Shown: positions 41,156-49,897 of the stretch, piece after piece
Position numbering within the stretch: position 1 is the stretch's first letter
Layout of the letters: each line of letters opens with the position of its first letter
NCBI GenBank assembly: GCA_036378435.1
Contig: DASUWK010000049.1
Span: forward strand, 5,209 to 69,208
Length of the DNA: 64,000 nucleotides
DNA from: DASUWK01 sp036378435
Lineage (GTDB): Bacteria; Chloroflexota; Dormibacteria; Dormibacterales; Dormibacteraceae
Direction of reading: 5' to 3'
Program-made: the position numbers and the translations under genes
The notes under the pieces: generated by a model
What the model saw: the letters and a program-made list of their open reading frames with translations, nothing else
Database searches by the model: none
What the model was told of the DNA's origin: nothing

Positions 41156-41955
41156 GCGCCGGCGACTCCGTAATCCTCCATGACCGTGCCGGCAGGCGCT
41201 ACCACGCCACGCTCCAGCCCGGCGCGATCGTGTCCCTGCACTCCGGAGTCGTCCAGCACGACGACCTGATCGGCCTCGAGGAAGGCTCTGTCGTGAGCAC
41301 GCACCAGGGCGCGCGACTCCTGGTCCTGCGGCCCACCTTCTCGGAGTCGATCCTGGACCGCCGCCGGCGGACCCAGCCCATCTATCCGAAGGACCTCGGC
41401 GCCATCCTGGTCCAGGCCGACATCCATCCTGGCGCCAGGGTGCTGGAGGCGGGAGCGGGAACCGGCACGCTGACAGCGGCCCTGCTGCGCGCCGTCGGTC
41501 CCACCGGCGCCGTCGTCGCCTACGAGATGAGGGAGGATTTCCTGGAGGCCGCACGCGCCAGCGTGGCCGAGCACCTCGGCGGGGCGCCGGCCAACCTCGA
41601 GCTTCGGCTCGGCGACGTGTATGCGGATGCCGTGGACGGCGAGTTCGACCGCGTCTGCCTCGACCTGCCCGAGCCGTGGCAGGCGCTGCCGCAGGTGGCC
41701 CCGGCCTTGCGTCCGGGGGGCGTGCTCTTCGCGCTGAGCCCGAACGTGAGCCAGGTGCAGCGTCTCTGCGACGCTCTGCGAGAGGTCGGCGGCTTCGGGC
41801 TGATCGAGACGGTCGAGCTCCTGGAGCGCGCCTGGACCGTGCGCGGGCGGAGCCTGCGCCCCGCCCATCGCATGGTCGCTCACACGGCCTTTCTCACCTT
41901 CGCCCGCCGGCTTGCCGGCAGCGAGGTGTTCGAGACCGAGTCCGAAGGGTTCTAG
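41146..41955 (+). CDS. trmI: tRNA (adenine-58-N1)-methyltransferase
   Basis: TrmI methylates A58 in the T loop of tRNA. The protein has 269 residues. The N-terminal barrel starts AGDSVILHDRAGRRYHATL, then RRTQPIYPKDLGAILVQADIHPGARVLEAGAGTGTLTAALLRAVGPTGAVVAYE contains the SAM site; DVYADAVDGEFDRVCLDLPEPW is a signature segment. The start is TTG at 41146, ten bases inside the upstream gene; there is no ATG or GTG near the conserved N-terminus, and further upstream the frame is only a shadow. It ends with TAG directly abutting the stop of the convergent SnoaL-like gene. Confidence 0.9.
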   Translation: MELSAGDSVILHDRAGRRYHATLQPGAIVSLHSGVVQHDDLIGLEEGSVVSTHQGARLLVLRPTFSESILDRRRRTQPIYPKDLGAILVQADIHPGARVLEAGAGTGTLTAALLRAVGPTGAVVAYEMREDFLEAARASVAEHLGGAPANLELRLGDVYADAVDGEFDRVCLDLPEPWQALPQVAPALRPGGVLFALSPNVSQVQRLCDALREVGGFGLIETVELLERAWTVRGRSLRPAHRMVAHTAFLTFARRLAGSEVFETESEGF

Positions 41956-42360
41956 CTACTTGCCGATCAGCTCGTCTAACTTGGCCTGCTCGGACGAGAA
42001 GCGCCAGAACTCAGCCAGCTGGCCTGCCGCGTTCTCGTGGGCGACGTCCACTACCGGACCCGTGATGGTCTGGCCCTTGTAAGTCGCGGTGACGGTGGAC
42101 AGGGTGACGACGTGCTGGTCGTTGGCGAGGATGTCGTGGATCTCGTGCTTCTGCACGAGCCCGTCCTGCATCAGCCGGCCGAAGAACTCGAGCACCGCCT
42201 GCTTGCCGTTGTACGTCCCCGTGTACTTGCTGTCGCCGCCGATGTGCCAGACGATGTTGTCGGCGAACAGCTCGAGCACGGTGTTCACGTCCCCGGCGTC
42301 GAAGGCTGTGTAACCCCTGCGCGTCCTCTCGATGGACGCCTGCTGCTCTGTTACCGCCAT
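41956..42360 (-). CDS. SnoaL-like/NTF2-fold protein
   Basis: This is a 134-residue small alpha+beta-barrel protein. RTRRGYTAFDAGDVNTVLELFADNIVWHIGG is the classic first part of SnoaL-like polyketide cyclase relatives, followed by GKQAVLEFFGRL and ITGPVVDVAHENAAGQLAEFWRFSSE. Such proteins serve as isomerases, dehydratases or binding proteins; no catalytic assignment is safe. Its stop is immediately adjacent to the trmI stop (TAGCTA). Confidence 0.82.
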   Translation of the reverse strand: MAVTEQQASIERTRRGYTAFDAGDVNTVLELFADNIVWHIGGDSKYTGTYNGKQAVLEFFGRLMQDGLVQKHEIHDILANDQHVVTLSTVTATYKGQTITGPVVDVAHENAAGQLAEFWRFSSEQAKLDELIGK

Positions 42361-42408
42361 CTCTCTCCTCCTCCACAGTGATGGGCGGGCGTGCGGAACG
42401 CGCCGATG

Positions 42409-43401
42409 CTAGGCGCTTGGCAGCAGATGTGCAACGTCGGCCCGCTCGTCCTCCAGCTCCTTCTGCGTGACCGCGATCCGTTCCTTGGCGAAATCGTCGT
42501 GCTGATAGCCTTCGATCACCTGCCAGGAGCTGCCATCAGAGCGGACCGGGAACCCGAATTGAAGGCCATCTGGGACTCCGTACTCGCCGCGGCTGACGAC
42601 CGCGAGAGCGGCGTTGTCGCCATCCTCGGTGGCGCGCCAGATGCTGTTGACGGAGTCGATGGCGGCGTTGGCCGCGGAGGCCGCCGACGACGCGCCGCGG
42701 GCGGCGATCACCGCGGCCCCGCGCTGCTGCACGGACTTGATGAAGTCGCCCTGCAGCCAGCCGATGTCGCTGATGGCGTCGGTCACAGGCGAGCCGCCGA
42801 TGGTGGCATGGGCGAAGTCGGGGAACTGCGTCGCCGAGTGGTTGCCCCAGATGGCGAGGTTGCGCACGGCTGTCACGGGCACGCCGGCCTTGTCAGCGAG
42901 CATCGCGCGGCCGCGGTTCTGGTCGAGCCGCGTCATCGCGAAGAACCGCTCGGCCGGGATGTCGCCTGCGTTCGAGCGGGCGATCAGGCAGTTCGTGTTG
43001 CAGGGGTTGCCCACGACGAGGACCCGAACATCGTCACCGGCGACCTCGTTGAGAGCCTGGCCCTGGCCTTGGAAGATCGGCGCGTTGGCCGCCATCAGGT
43101 CGCGGCGCTCCATGCCCTGCTTGCGCGGTGCCGCGCCGACCAGCAGCGCCCAGGAGATGCCGTCGAAAGCGACCTTGGCGTCCGACGACACCTCGACGTC
43201 GCTCAACAGCGGGAAGGCGCAGTCGTCGAGCTCCATGACGACACCCTGGAGGGCGGGCAGGACTGCCTCGACCTCGAGGAGGCGCAGGCTGACCGGCTGG
43301 TCGGGGCCCAGCAGGTGTCCTGAGGCGATTCGGAAGAGGAGCGCGTAGCCGATCTGACCGGCCGCGCCGGTGACGGCGACTCTGACTGGTTGTTTCTGCA
43401 T
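42409..43401 (-). CDS. mdh: Malate dehydrogenase
   Basis: Mdh interconverts malate and oxaloacetate with NAD in the TCA cycle. The protein has 330 residues and belongs to the cytosolic-type (MDH group 2) subfamily. VAVTGAAGQIGYALLFRIASG is the NAD loop, VGAAPRKQGMERRDL provides the substrate Arg region, VGNPCNTNCLIA follows, and the catalytic His is in IWGNHSATQFPDF with Asp/Arg in TRLDQNRGR. ATG at 43401 is chosen over one three codons earlier. Confidence 0.96.
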   Translation of the reverse strand: MQKQPVRVAVTGAAGQIGYALLFRIASGHLLGPDQPVSLRLLEVEAVLPALQGVVMELDDCAFPLLSDVEVSSDAKVAFDGISWALLVGAAPRKQGMERRDLMAANAPIFQGQGQALNEVAGDDVRVLVVGNPCNTNCLIARSNAGDIPAERFFAMTRLDQNRGRAMLADKAGVPVTAVRNLAIWGNHSATQFPDFAHATIGGSPVTDAISDIGWLQGDFIKSVQQRGAAVIAARGASSAASAANAAIDSVNSIWRATEDGDNAALAVVSRGEYGVPDGLQFGFPVRSDGSSWQVIEGYQHDDFAKERIAVTQKELEDERADVAHLLPSA

Positions 43402-43453
43402 GAGACCCAATGTAGTTCGCGCCTAGAGTTGGCCGTATGAGAGCCGTCGCCCT

Positions 43454-45553
43454 ATGAGCCTGGCCCTCGAGCGGCACGTCTACCCGTTCACCGCGATCGT
43501 GGGCCAGGACCGGATGAAGCTGGCGCTGGTCCTGAACGCGATCAACCCCGCCATCGGCGGCGTGCTCATCCGCGGCGAGAAGGGCACCGGCAAGTCCACC
43601 GCGGTCCGCGCCTTGGCGCGGCTGCTGCCCGAGCAGCGGGTCGTCGCCGGCTGCCACTTCGGCTGCGACCCCGAGTCGAACGAGCACCTCTGCATCGAGT
43701 GTCGGGCTCGGCTCGCGGAATCCGGCGAGCTGCCCGCCACGCAACGGCGGATGCGGGTCATCGAGCTGCCTATCAACGCCTCCGAGGACCGGGTCGTGGG
43801 CACCATCGACCTCGAGGCCGCGCTCAAGGAGGGCTCCCGCCGCTTCGAACCCGGGGTGCTGGCCGAGGCCAACCGCAACATCCTTTACGTCGACGAGGTC
43901 AACCTCCTAGACGACCACATCGTCGACGTGCTCCTCGACGCCGCAGCCATGGGCGTCAACGTGGTCGAGCGAGAAGGCGTCTCGGTCGCCCACCCGGCCC
44001 GCTTCATCCTCGTCGGGACGATGAACCCCGAGGAAGGGGAGCTGCGGCCGCAGCTGCTCGACCGCTTCGGCCTCTGCGTCGATGTCGAGGGCATCCGCGA
44101 CCCGGATGAACGCGTTCTCGTCGCGGAGCGGGACAGCGCCTTTCGCGCCGGTGACCCGGCGTTCCGCGCTGAGTTCGAGACGGCTGACGCGAACCTCTCG
44201 GACCAGCTGCGGACGGCGCTCGACGCCGCCCCAGATGTGCAGCTCGGTCGCGGCCAGGCGCGGCTGATCTCGACGATCTGCGTCGAGGCGGGCGTCGCGG
44301 GCCATCGGGCGGACGTCGTCATCGAACGCACCGCCCGGGCGCTGGCGGCGTTCCGAGGCTTCGAGCGGCCGACCAGCGAGGAGATCTACGACGCGGCCGA
44401 GCTCGCGCTGGCCCACCGCGCGCGGAACCCCGTGCAGCGGACGCACGACCAGAGCGGCGAGGGCGACGCCGGCGAAAGGCAGCAGCCGGGCGAGGAGACG
44501 ACGGCTGAAGCGCCCGGCGAAACCAACTCGAACTCCCAGGAACAGCGGGACGCCGATGGCGCCACCGAGGATTCGACTAGCGAAACGCAGTCGGGTCAGC
44601 AGAAGGCAGGCGCCGAACAGGGCATGACATCCGGCGGCGCCAGCGGCCAGGATGCGTCCGCCGACGCCGAGGACACGTTCAACCTGCGCCGGATCGAGCT
44701 GCCGCGCCAGCGGCGGCCGCGGAAGCAGAGCGGCAAGCGCGCGGCCAGCCAGGCCGCCGATCGCCGCGGACGCTATGTGCGGGCCGACACCGCGGAAAAG
44801 GTCAGCGACCTCGCCGTGGACGCCACCATCCGCGCCGCGGCGCCCCACCAGGTCAAGCGGGGCAGGGAGACAGGCGATCCACTGCTGCTCGAGCGCCACG
44901 ACCTGCGTGAGAAGGTGCGCGAGCGCAGGGTCGGCAACCTGATCGTCTTCGTCGTCGACGCCTCGGCTTCCATGGACGCGGAACAGCGCATGGCGGCGAC
45001 CAAGGGCGCCATCCTGTCGCTGCTGCAGGACGCCTACGTCCGGCGCGACCGCGTCGCCGTGGTCATCTTCAAGAACCGGACCGCGGAGGTGGTGCTGCGT
45101 CCCACCTCAAGCGTCCAGCTGGCCCAACGCCGGCTCGAGCGCCTGTCCGTCGGCGGGACCACGCCGCTGACGCACGGCTTGATGGCGGGCTACAAGGTGA
45201 TCAAGACCGAGCTGCTGCGCGACCCCACCGTCAGGCCGCTGCTGGTCCTGATCTCGGACGGCCGCGGCAACATCTCGATGTTCAAAGAGGAGCCGCTGGT
45301 GGAGGCCCAGAAGGTCGCCGCGCTCGTCTCGGCCGAGAAGATCGACACCCTGGTGATCGACTCCGCGCGCGACTTCTCGCACCTGCCGTCGGTCCAAAAC
45401 CTGGCCCGCGTCGCGCCGATGTATCAGACGTACGCGATCAACGCCTGCGCCGACCTGGCCGAGCGCATGGGCGCCCGCTATTACGGGCTGTACGACCTCT
45501 CGCGCGACGAGATCGCGTCGGCTGTGGAGCGCGAGCTGCGAGGCAAGGGCTAG
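43454..45553 (+). CDS. Chelatase I/D-type AAA+ and VWA fusion (ChlD/BchD-like)
   Basis: The 699-residue protein has an N-terminal AAA+ ATPase of the ChlI/BchI kind (about residues 1-330; Walker A GEKGTGKST, Walker B LYVDEVNLL, sensor GTMNPEEGELRPQLLDRFGLCV). A Glu/Gln/Ser-rich linker (about 335-430) follows, then a C-terminal VWA domain with MIDAS motif DASASMD. It is the regulatory D-type subunit of a magnesium or cobalt chelatase. No large catalytic subunit (ChlH/CobN) is in the window, so the metal is not settled; cobalt is plausible given NrdJ. A six-codon frame (ATG 43437) ends in an ATGA overlap with this start. Confidence 0.88.
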   Translation: MSLALERHVYPFTAIVGQDRMKLALVLNAINPAIGGVLIRGEKGTGKSTAVRALARLLPEQRVVAGCHFGCDPESNEHLCIECRARLAESGELPATQRRMRVIELPINASEDRVVGTIDLEAALKEGSRRFEPGVLAEANRNILYVDEVNLLDDHIVDVLLDAAAMGVNVVEREGVSVAHPARFILVGTMNPEEGELRPQLLDRFGLCVDVEGIRDPDERVLVAERDSAFRAGDPAFRAEFETADANLSDQLRTALDAAPDVQLGRGQARLISTICVEAGVAGHRADVVIERTARALAAFRGFERPTSEEIYDAAELALAHRARNPVQRTHDQSGEGDAGERQQPGEETTAEAPGETNSNSQEQRDADGATEDSTSETQSGQQKAGAEQGMTSGGASGQDASADAEDTFNLRRIELPRQRRPRKQSGKRAASQAADRRGRYVRADTAEKVSDLAVDATIRAAAPHQVKRGRETGDPLLLERHDLREKVRERRVGNLIVFVVDASASMDAEQRMAATKGAILSLLQDAYVRRDRVAVVIFKNRTAEVVLRPTSSVQLAQRRLERLSVGGTTPLTHGLMAGYKVIKTELLRDPTVRPLLVLISDGRGNISMFKEEPLVEAQKVAALVSAEKIDTLVIDSARDFSHLPSVQNLARVAPMYQTYAINACADLAERMGARYYGLYDLSRDEIASAVERELRGKG
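43481..44102 (+). repeat. Duplicated AAA+ segment, copy A
   Basis: This 622-base stretch aligns without gaps to 45607-46228. Counting by eye, 43481-43612 (132 bp), 43763-43884 (122 bp) and 43946-44070 (125 bp) are identical including third codon positions, while about 43665-43740 is clearly diverged. Confidence 0.9.
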
Positions 45554-45585
45554 AGCAATCGGGCCTGGGTAGGATTGGAAAGCCC

Positions 45586-46620
45586 TTGGCGATAGAGAAC
45601 TACTCCTACCCGTTCACCGCGATCGTGGGCCAGGACCGGATGAAGCTGGCGCTGGTCCTGAACGCGATCAACCCCGCCATCGGCGGCGTGCTCATCCGCG
45701 GCGAGAAGGGCACCGGCAAGTCCACCGCGGTCCGCGCCCTGGCGCGGCTCCTGCCCGAGCAGCAGGTCGTCGCCGGCTGCCACTTCGGCTGCCATCCGCA
45801 GGATCGCGACAACCTCTGCCTCGACTGCCGCGGCCGGCTGGCGGACGGCGAGGAGCTGCCCGCCACCCAGCGGCGGATGCGAGTGGTGGAGCTGCCTATC
45901 AACGCCTCCGAGGACCGGGTCGTGGGCACCATCGACCTCGAGGCCGCGCTCAAGGAGGGCTCCCGCCGCTTCGAACCCGGGGTGCTGGCCGAGGCCAACC
46001 GCAACATCCTCTACGTCGACGAGGTCAACCTGCTCGACGACCACATCGTCGACGTGCTCCTCGACGCCGCCGCCATGGGCGTCAACGTGGTCGAGCGAGA
46101 AGGCGTCTCGGTCGCCCACCCGGCCCGCTTCATCCTCGTCGGGACGATGAACCCCGAGGAAGGGGAGCTGCGGCCGCAGCTGCTCGACCGCTTCGGGCTC
46201 TGCGTCGACGTCGAGGGCATTCGCGACCTGGACCAGCGCGTCGAGATCGTCGAGGCGCGCGCCGGCTGGGAGAGCGACGCGGCGGCGTTCTACGACCGCT
46301 ATGCCGGGGCCGAGGACGAGGTTCGGTCGCACATCGCCGAGGGCATCGCCACCGACCAGGAGGTCCAGGTCTCGCGCCAGATCCTGAAGCTGATCGCGCA
46401 GCTGAGCATCGCCCTCGAGGTGGACGGTCACCGAGCTGACCTGGTCTGCGCCCGGGCGGCACAGGCGAAGGCGGCATATGACGGCGCCGCCGAGGTCGAG
46501 GTGCCGCACGTGACACAGGTGGCCGAGATGGTGTACGCACATCGCGTGCGCACCGTGCCCTTCGGCAAAGCCGGCCCGAATCTCCAGGACGTGATCGGGC
46601 GCGTCATCGGCGTCGCGTAG
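45586..46620 (+). CDS. Chelatase I-type AAA+ ATPase (ChlI/BchI-like)
   Basis: This 344-residue protein is the motor I-type subunit that would pair with the D-type protein just upstream. Walker A is GEKGTGKST and Walker B LYVDEVNLL, with GTMNPEEGELRPQLLDRFG and a C-terminal helical lid (LKLIAQLSIALEVDGHRADLVCARAAQAKA). There is no VWA domain. The TTG start at 45586 sits 32 bases after the D-type gene. The first two-thirds are nearly identical in DNA to the start of that gene, the C-terminal third is not. Confidence 0.9.
   Translation: MAIENYSYPFTAIVGQDRMKLALVLNAINPAIGGVLIRGEKGTGKSTAVRALARLLPEQQVVAGCHFGCHPQDRDNLCLDCRGRLADGEELPATQRRMRVVELPINASEDRVVGTIDLEAALKEGSRRFEPGVLAEANRNILYVDEVNLLDDHIVDVLLDAAAMGVNVVEREGVSVAHPARFILVGTMNPEEGELRPQLLDRFGLCVDVEGIRDLDQRVEIVEARAGWESDAAAFYDRYAGAEDEVRSHIAEGIATDQEVQVSRQILKLIAQLSIALEVDGHRADLVCARAAQAKAAYDGAAEVEVPHVTQVAEMVYAHRVRTVPFGKAGPNLQDVIGRVIGVA
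45607..46228 (+). repeat. Duplicated AAA+ segment, copy B
   Basis: Second copy of the stretch at 43481-44102, in direct orientation and offset by 2126 bases. Homology at the DNA level falls off at 46229, where the coding sequences diverge after GIRD. Confidence 0.9.
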
Positions 46621-46624
46621 AGGT

Positions 46625-48433
46625 TTGGCAGCTCAAGGGACGCAGGTGACCGGCGCGGAGGAGATCCGCTGGGACCTGACCGAGCTTTTCGCCTCCCCTC
46701 ACGACCCCGCCATCGACGCCGTCCTGAAGGAAGCGCTCGAGTTCGCCCAGGAGTTCGAGGAGCGCTACAAGGGCAGGATCGCCCAGCTCGGTCCGCCCGA
46801 TTTCGCGGTGCTGATGGACGCCCTCGCCGAGCACTACGACGCGGTGTCCAAGCCCTCGCTGTACGCCAACCTGATGCACAGCCGCGACACGCAGGACACC
46901 GACGCGGGCCGGCTCGTGGCACGGGTGCGCGAGGCCGGGGCCGAGCGAGGCAAGCACCTCGTCTTCTTCAACCTCGAGCTGGCGGCGCTCTCCGATGAGC
47001 GCGCCCGCGAGCTCTATGAGCACGAGGCGTCGAGCCGCTACCGGCACACGATCGAGGAAGCGCGTCGGTATCGCCCGCACCAGCTGACGGAGGTCGAAGA
47101 GCGGCTGCTGACCGAGACCAGCCCGGTGGGCACCTCCGCATGGACGCGACTTTTCGGCGAGCTCTGCGCGGGCATCCGAGTGGACCTCGACGGGTCCGAA
47201 ATGCCGCTGGCCCTCGCCCTCGCGCGGCTTCGCGTCACCGACCGGGCGACGCGCGAGGCGGCCAGCCACGCGATCACCGCGGCCCTCCGCCGCGACCTGC
47301 GGACCCGCTCCTACGTCCTGAACGTGGTCGCGCAGGACCACGCGATCGAGGACCGGCTGCGCAGCTATCCGACCTGGATCAGCTCGAGGAATCTCAGCAA
47401 TGAGACCTCGGATGAGGCCGTGCAGGCGCTGGTCGAAGCCGTCACCTCGCGGTACGGCGCGGTCGAGCGCTACTACCGCGTCAAGGGCCGGCTGCTCGGC
47501 TTGGAGCGTCTCCACGAGTGGGACCGCTATGCGCCGCTCGAAGGCACCGAGCGCGTGATCTCCTGGGACGCGGCCAAGGAGCTGGTTCTCGGCTCCTACC
47601 ATCGGCTCTCACCGCGCGCCGGCCGCCTGGTGGAGGAGTTCTTCGCACACCCCTGGATAGACGCGCCGGTGACAGCGGGGAAGAGCGGTGGCGCGTTCTG
47701 CGCAGGGGCGACGCCGTCATTCCATCCGTACGTGCTGATGAACTTCACCGGCAAGCTAGGCGACGCCCTCACCCTGGCGCACGAGCTCGGCCACGGGCTT
47801 CACGACCGGCTCGCGGCGAAGCAGCACATCTTCGACTACCACCCGCCGCTGACCCTGGCGGAGACGGCGTCGGTGTTCGGGGAGGCGATGACCTTCGACC
47901 GGATCCTGGCCGAGGAATCGGACCCCAAGATCCGGCTGGCGCTGCTCTGCTACCAGGTCGAGCAGGCTTTCGCGACCATCTACCGCCAGGTCGCGATGAA
48001 CCGCTTCGAGGACGCGGTCCACAACACCCGCCGCTCGGAGGGCGAGCTGTCGCCCGACCAGCTGAGCGAGATCTGGCAGGACCAGAGCCGGCGGATGTTC
48101 GGCGACTCGGTCGAGCTCACCGAGGAGCACGGCGCCTGGTGGAGCTACGTCGAGCACTTCGTGCAGGCGCCCGGCTACGTCTACGCCTACGCCTTCGGCA
48201 ACCTGCTGGCTCTTTCGATCTACCGCCGCTACCGGCAGCTCGGCGGGGACTTTGTCGACTCGTATCTCGACTTCCTGGCCGCGGGCGGCTCGCGGCCGCC
48301 TGACGAGCTGGTGGCCACGCTCGGGATGGATATCCGCGACGCCGGTTTCTGGTCGGCGGGCCTCGACATCCTCGACGAGATGATCGACCAGGTCGAGACC
48401 CTGGCCGGCGGCGTCGTCGGCACGGCCGGGTAG
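46625..48433 (+). CDS. M3-family oligoendopeptidase (PepF-like)
   Basis: The protein is a cytoplasmic zinc metallopeptidase that trims oligopeptides. The zinc-binding motif is LAHELGHGLHD (HExxH) near residue 388, followed by the third ligand region LAETASVFGEAM. NFTGKLGDALTL just before is typical of the M3B oligoendopeptidase F group. The protein has 602 residues. TTG at 46625 lies 4 bases past the chelatase stop, although the first recognisable PepF segment is EEIRWDLTELFASPHDPA. Confidence 0.92.
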   Translation: MAAQGTQVTGAEEIRWDLTELFASPHDPAIDAVLKEALEFAQEFEERYKGRIAQLGPPDFAVLMDALAEHYDAVSKPSLYANLMHSRDTQDTDAGRLVARVREAGAERGKHLVFFNLELAALSDERARELYEHEASSRYRHTIEEARRYRPHQLTEVEERLLTETSPVGTSAWTRLFGELCAGIRVDLDGSEMPLALALARLRVTDRATREAASHAITAALRRDLRTRSYVLNVVAQDHAIEDRLRSYPTWISSRNLSNETSDEAVQALVEAVTSRYGAVERYYRVKGRLLGLERLHEWDRYAPLEGTERVISWDAAKELVLGSYHRLSPRAGRLVEEFFAHPWIDAPVTAGKSGGAFCAGATPSFHPYVLMNFTGKLGDALTLAHELGHGLHDRLAAKQHIFDYHPPLTLAETASVFGEAMTFDRILAEESDPKIRLALLCYQVEQAFATIYRQVAMNRFEDAVHNTRRSEGELSPDQLSEIWQDQSRRMFGDSVELTEEHGAWWSYVEHFVQAPGYVYAYAFGNLLALSIYRRYRQLGGDFVDSYLDFLAAGGSRPPDELVATLGMDIRDAGFWSAGLDILDEMIDQVETLAGGVVGTAG

Positions 48434-48492
48434 CCCCTCTGCCCGCTCAGGTTTCCCTACATTGGCGCTGACAGCTTTATAGTCATTCTCAC

Positions 48493-49884
48493 GTGATCAG
48501 CTCGCAGCCGAGCCGCCCAAGTGCGGCTGAGCGGCAGGGGGGAGACTCTGAACGCCTGCTCGACGCCGCTCGCCAGTTCGACCCAGCCGCGCTCGGCCAC
48601 ATCTTCGACGAGTCGTTCGAGACGATCCACGGGCTGCTGGTGGGCCTGCTCGGCGATCGCCCGGCGGCGGAAGAGGCCGCGCTGGCGACGTACGAGCGCG
48701 TGCTGGACCGCCTCTCGGCGGAACGCGGCCGCCGCGCCGGTCTGAACGGGTGGCTGGCTCACACGGCCTGCCGGGAAGCCATGCGGCGGCGGCCGGTAGG
48801 GCTGTCGGCGGCGGTGCAGCCGGGAATGGGGCCGCGTCCGTATGACCCGCGTCGGGTGCGCGGCGCGCTTTGGAGCCTGCCGGCCGATCAGCGCGAGGTC
48901 GTGACCCTGCGCGCACTGGCCGGGATGGACTCTGCCCACGTGGCGGCCGCGAGCGGGCGCAGCGTCGGGCTGGTGCTCTCGCTCCAGCAGCGTGCCCTGC
49001 GGACCCTCGCCGGCGACCAGCGCCGCAGCAGCTACCCGCGAGGATCCGAGACGACGCTCGACCGCACCCTGGACCGCGTCACCGCGGGCGCTGATCCGGA
49101 GGCAGCCGTGGCCGCTGTCGCGGACGCCCAAGCTCAGCTCCCTCTCGTACAAGCGGCTCACGGAGTCACTACCCTCCGGCCGGGGTCAGCAGACACCGCC
49201 GCCAGGGCACGCACGCGCGACGCGCTGCTGGGCGAGGCGACCGAGAAGCGCGCGCATTGGGTGCACTCCCACCAGGGGATCCCGATCCGGCCGCTGGCGC
49301 CGCGCCGGCCGTTCAGGCCGCTCCGCGCACTGGGCCGGCTGGTCGGAGGGACCATGATCCTGTTCCTGGCGGTCGTAATCGGCGTCGGGCTGGCCGCGAT
49401 GGCGGTCACGAGCGAGCCGGACTCCCCGGCGTATCCGCTGCGGCGGGTGGCCGAGAACGCCCTCGTCCTCGCGCACCGCGACCCGGTCTCCAGGGCGACA
49501 CTCGAGGTCGACCTGGCCGACCAGCGGCTGCGGGAGGCCGAGGCGATGGCGCTGGCGAACAAGGCATCGCTGGCGGTCCCGGCGGTCCACGATCGCTACG
49601 TGGAGCTGCTCCAGGCGTCGCGCGCGCTCATCGACGACAGCTCGGCGCACGACTCGAGCTGGCGCGCGGCCCGCACCAAGCTGATCGCCGATGAGTCCGT
49701 GAGCCTGCAGTCCCTCGAGACTCAGCTGGAGGCCAGCGGCGATTCCTGGGCCGCCGCAGCCATCCGCTCCGAGGTGTCATCGTTCCAGAACGAACGGAAA
49801 TACCTGGATGAAGAGCTCGGAGTCAGCCCCGCGCAGCAGCAGCCGCAGCCGAGCTCAGCCGGACAGACGACCGCGATCCCGTAA
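48493..49884 (+). CDS. Sigma-factor-like protein with transmembrane helix and DUF5667-like C-terminus
   Basis: The 463-residue protein combines three parts. Residues ~24-100 (FDPAALGHIFDESFETIHGLLVGLL, AAEEAALATYERVLDRL) resemble sigma region 2. Residues ~120-175 (RVRGALWSLPADQREVVTLRALAGMDSAHVAAASGR) resemble ECF sigma region 4. After a linker comes one membrane helix (~283-305) and then a helical domain (~308-445) with SPAYPLRRVAENALVLAHRDPVSRATLEVDLADQRLREAEAM, the pattern of DUF5667. The predicted topology is cytoplasmic sigma part, extracytoplasmic DUF5667. Several sigma core residues are weak, so it may be a degenerate sigma acting as a regulator. GTG at 48493; TATAGT at 48478-48483 could be a -10 box. 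Confidence 0.8.
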   Translation: MISSQPSRPSAAERQGGDSERLLDAARQFDPAALGHIFDESFETIHGLLVGLLGDRPAAEEAALATYERVLDRLSAERGRRAGLNGWLAHTACREAMRRRPVGLSAAVQPGMGPRPYDPRRVRGALWSLPADQREVVTLRALAGMDSAHVAAASGRSVGLVLSLQQRALRTLAGDQRRSSYPRGSETTLDRTLDRVTAGADPEAAVAAVADAQAQLPLVQAAHGVTTLRPGSADTAARARTRDALLGEATEKRAHWVHSHQGIPIRPLAPRRPFRPLRALGRLVGGTMILFLAVVIGVGLAAMAVTSEPDSPAYPLRRVAENALVLAHRDPVSRATLEVDLADQRLREAEAMALANKASLAVPAVHDRYVELLQASRALIDDSSAHDSSWRAARTKLIADESVSLQSLETQLEASGDSWAAAAIRSEVSSFQNERKYLDEELGVSPAQQQPQPSSAGQTTAIP

Positions 49885-49897
49885 CGCCGGCGCCCCG

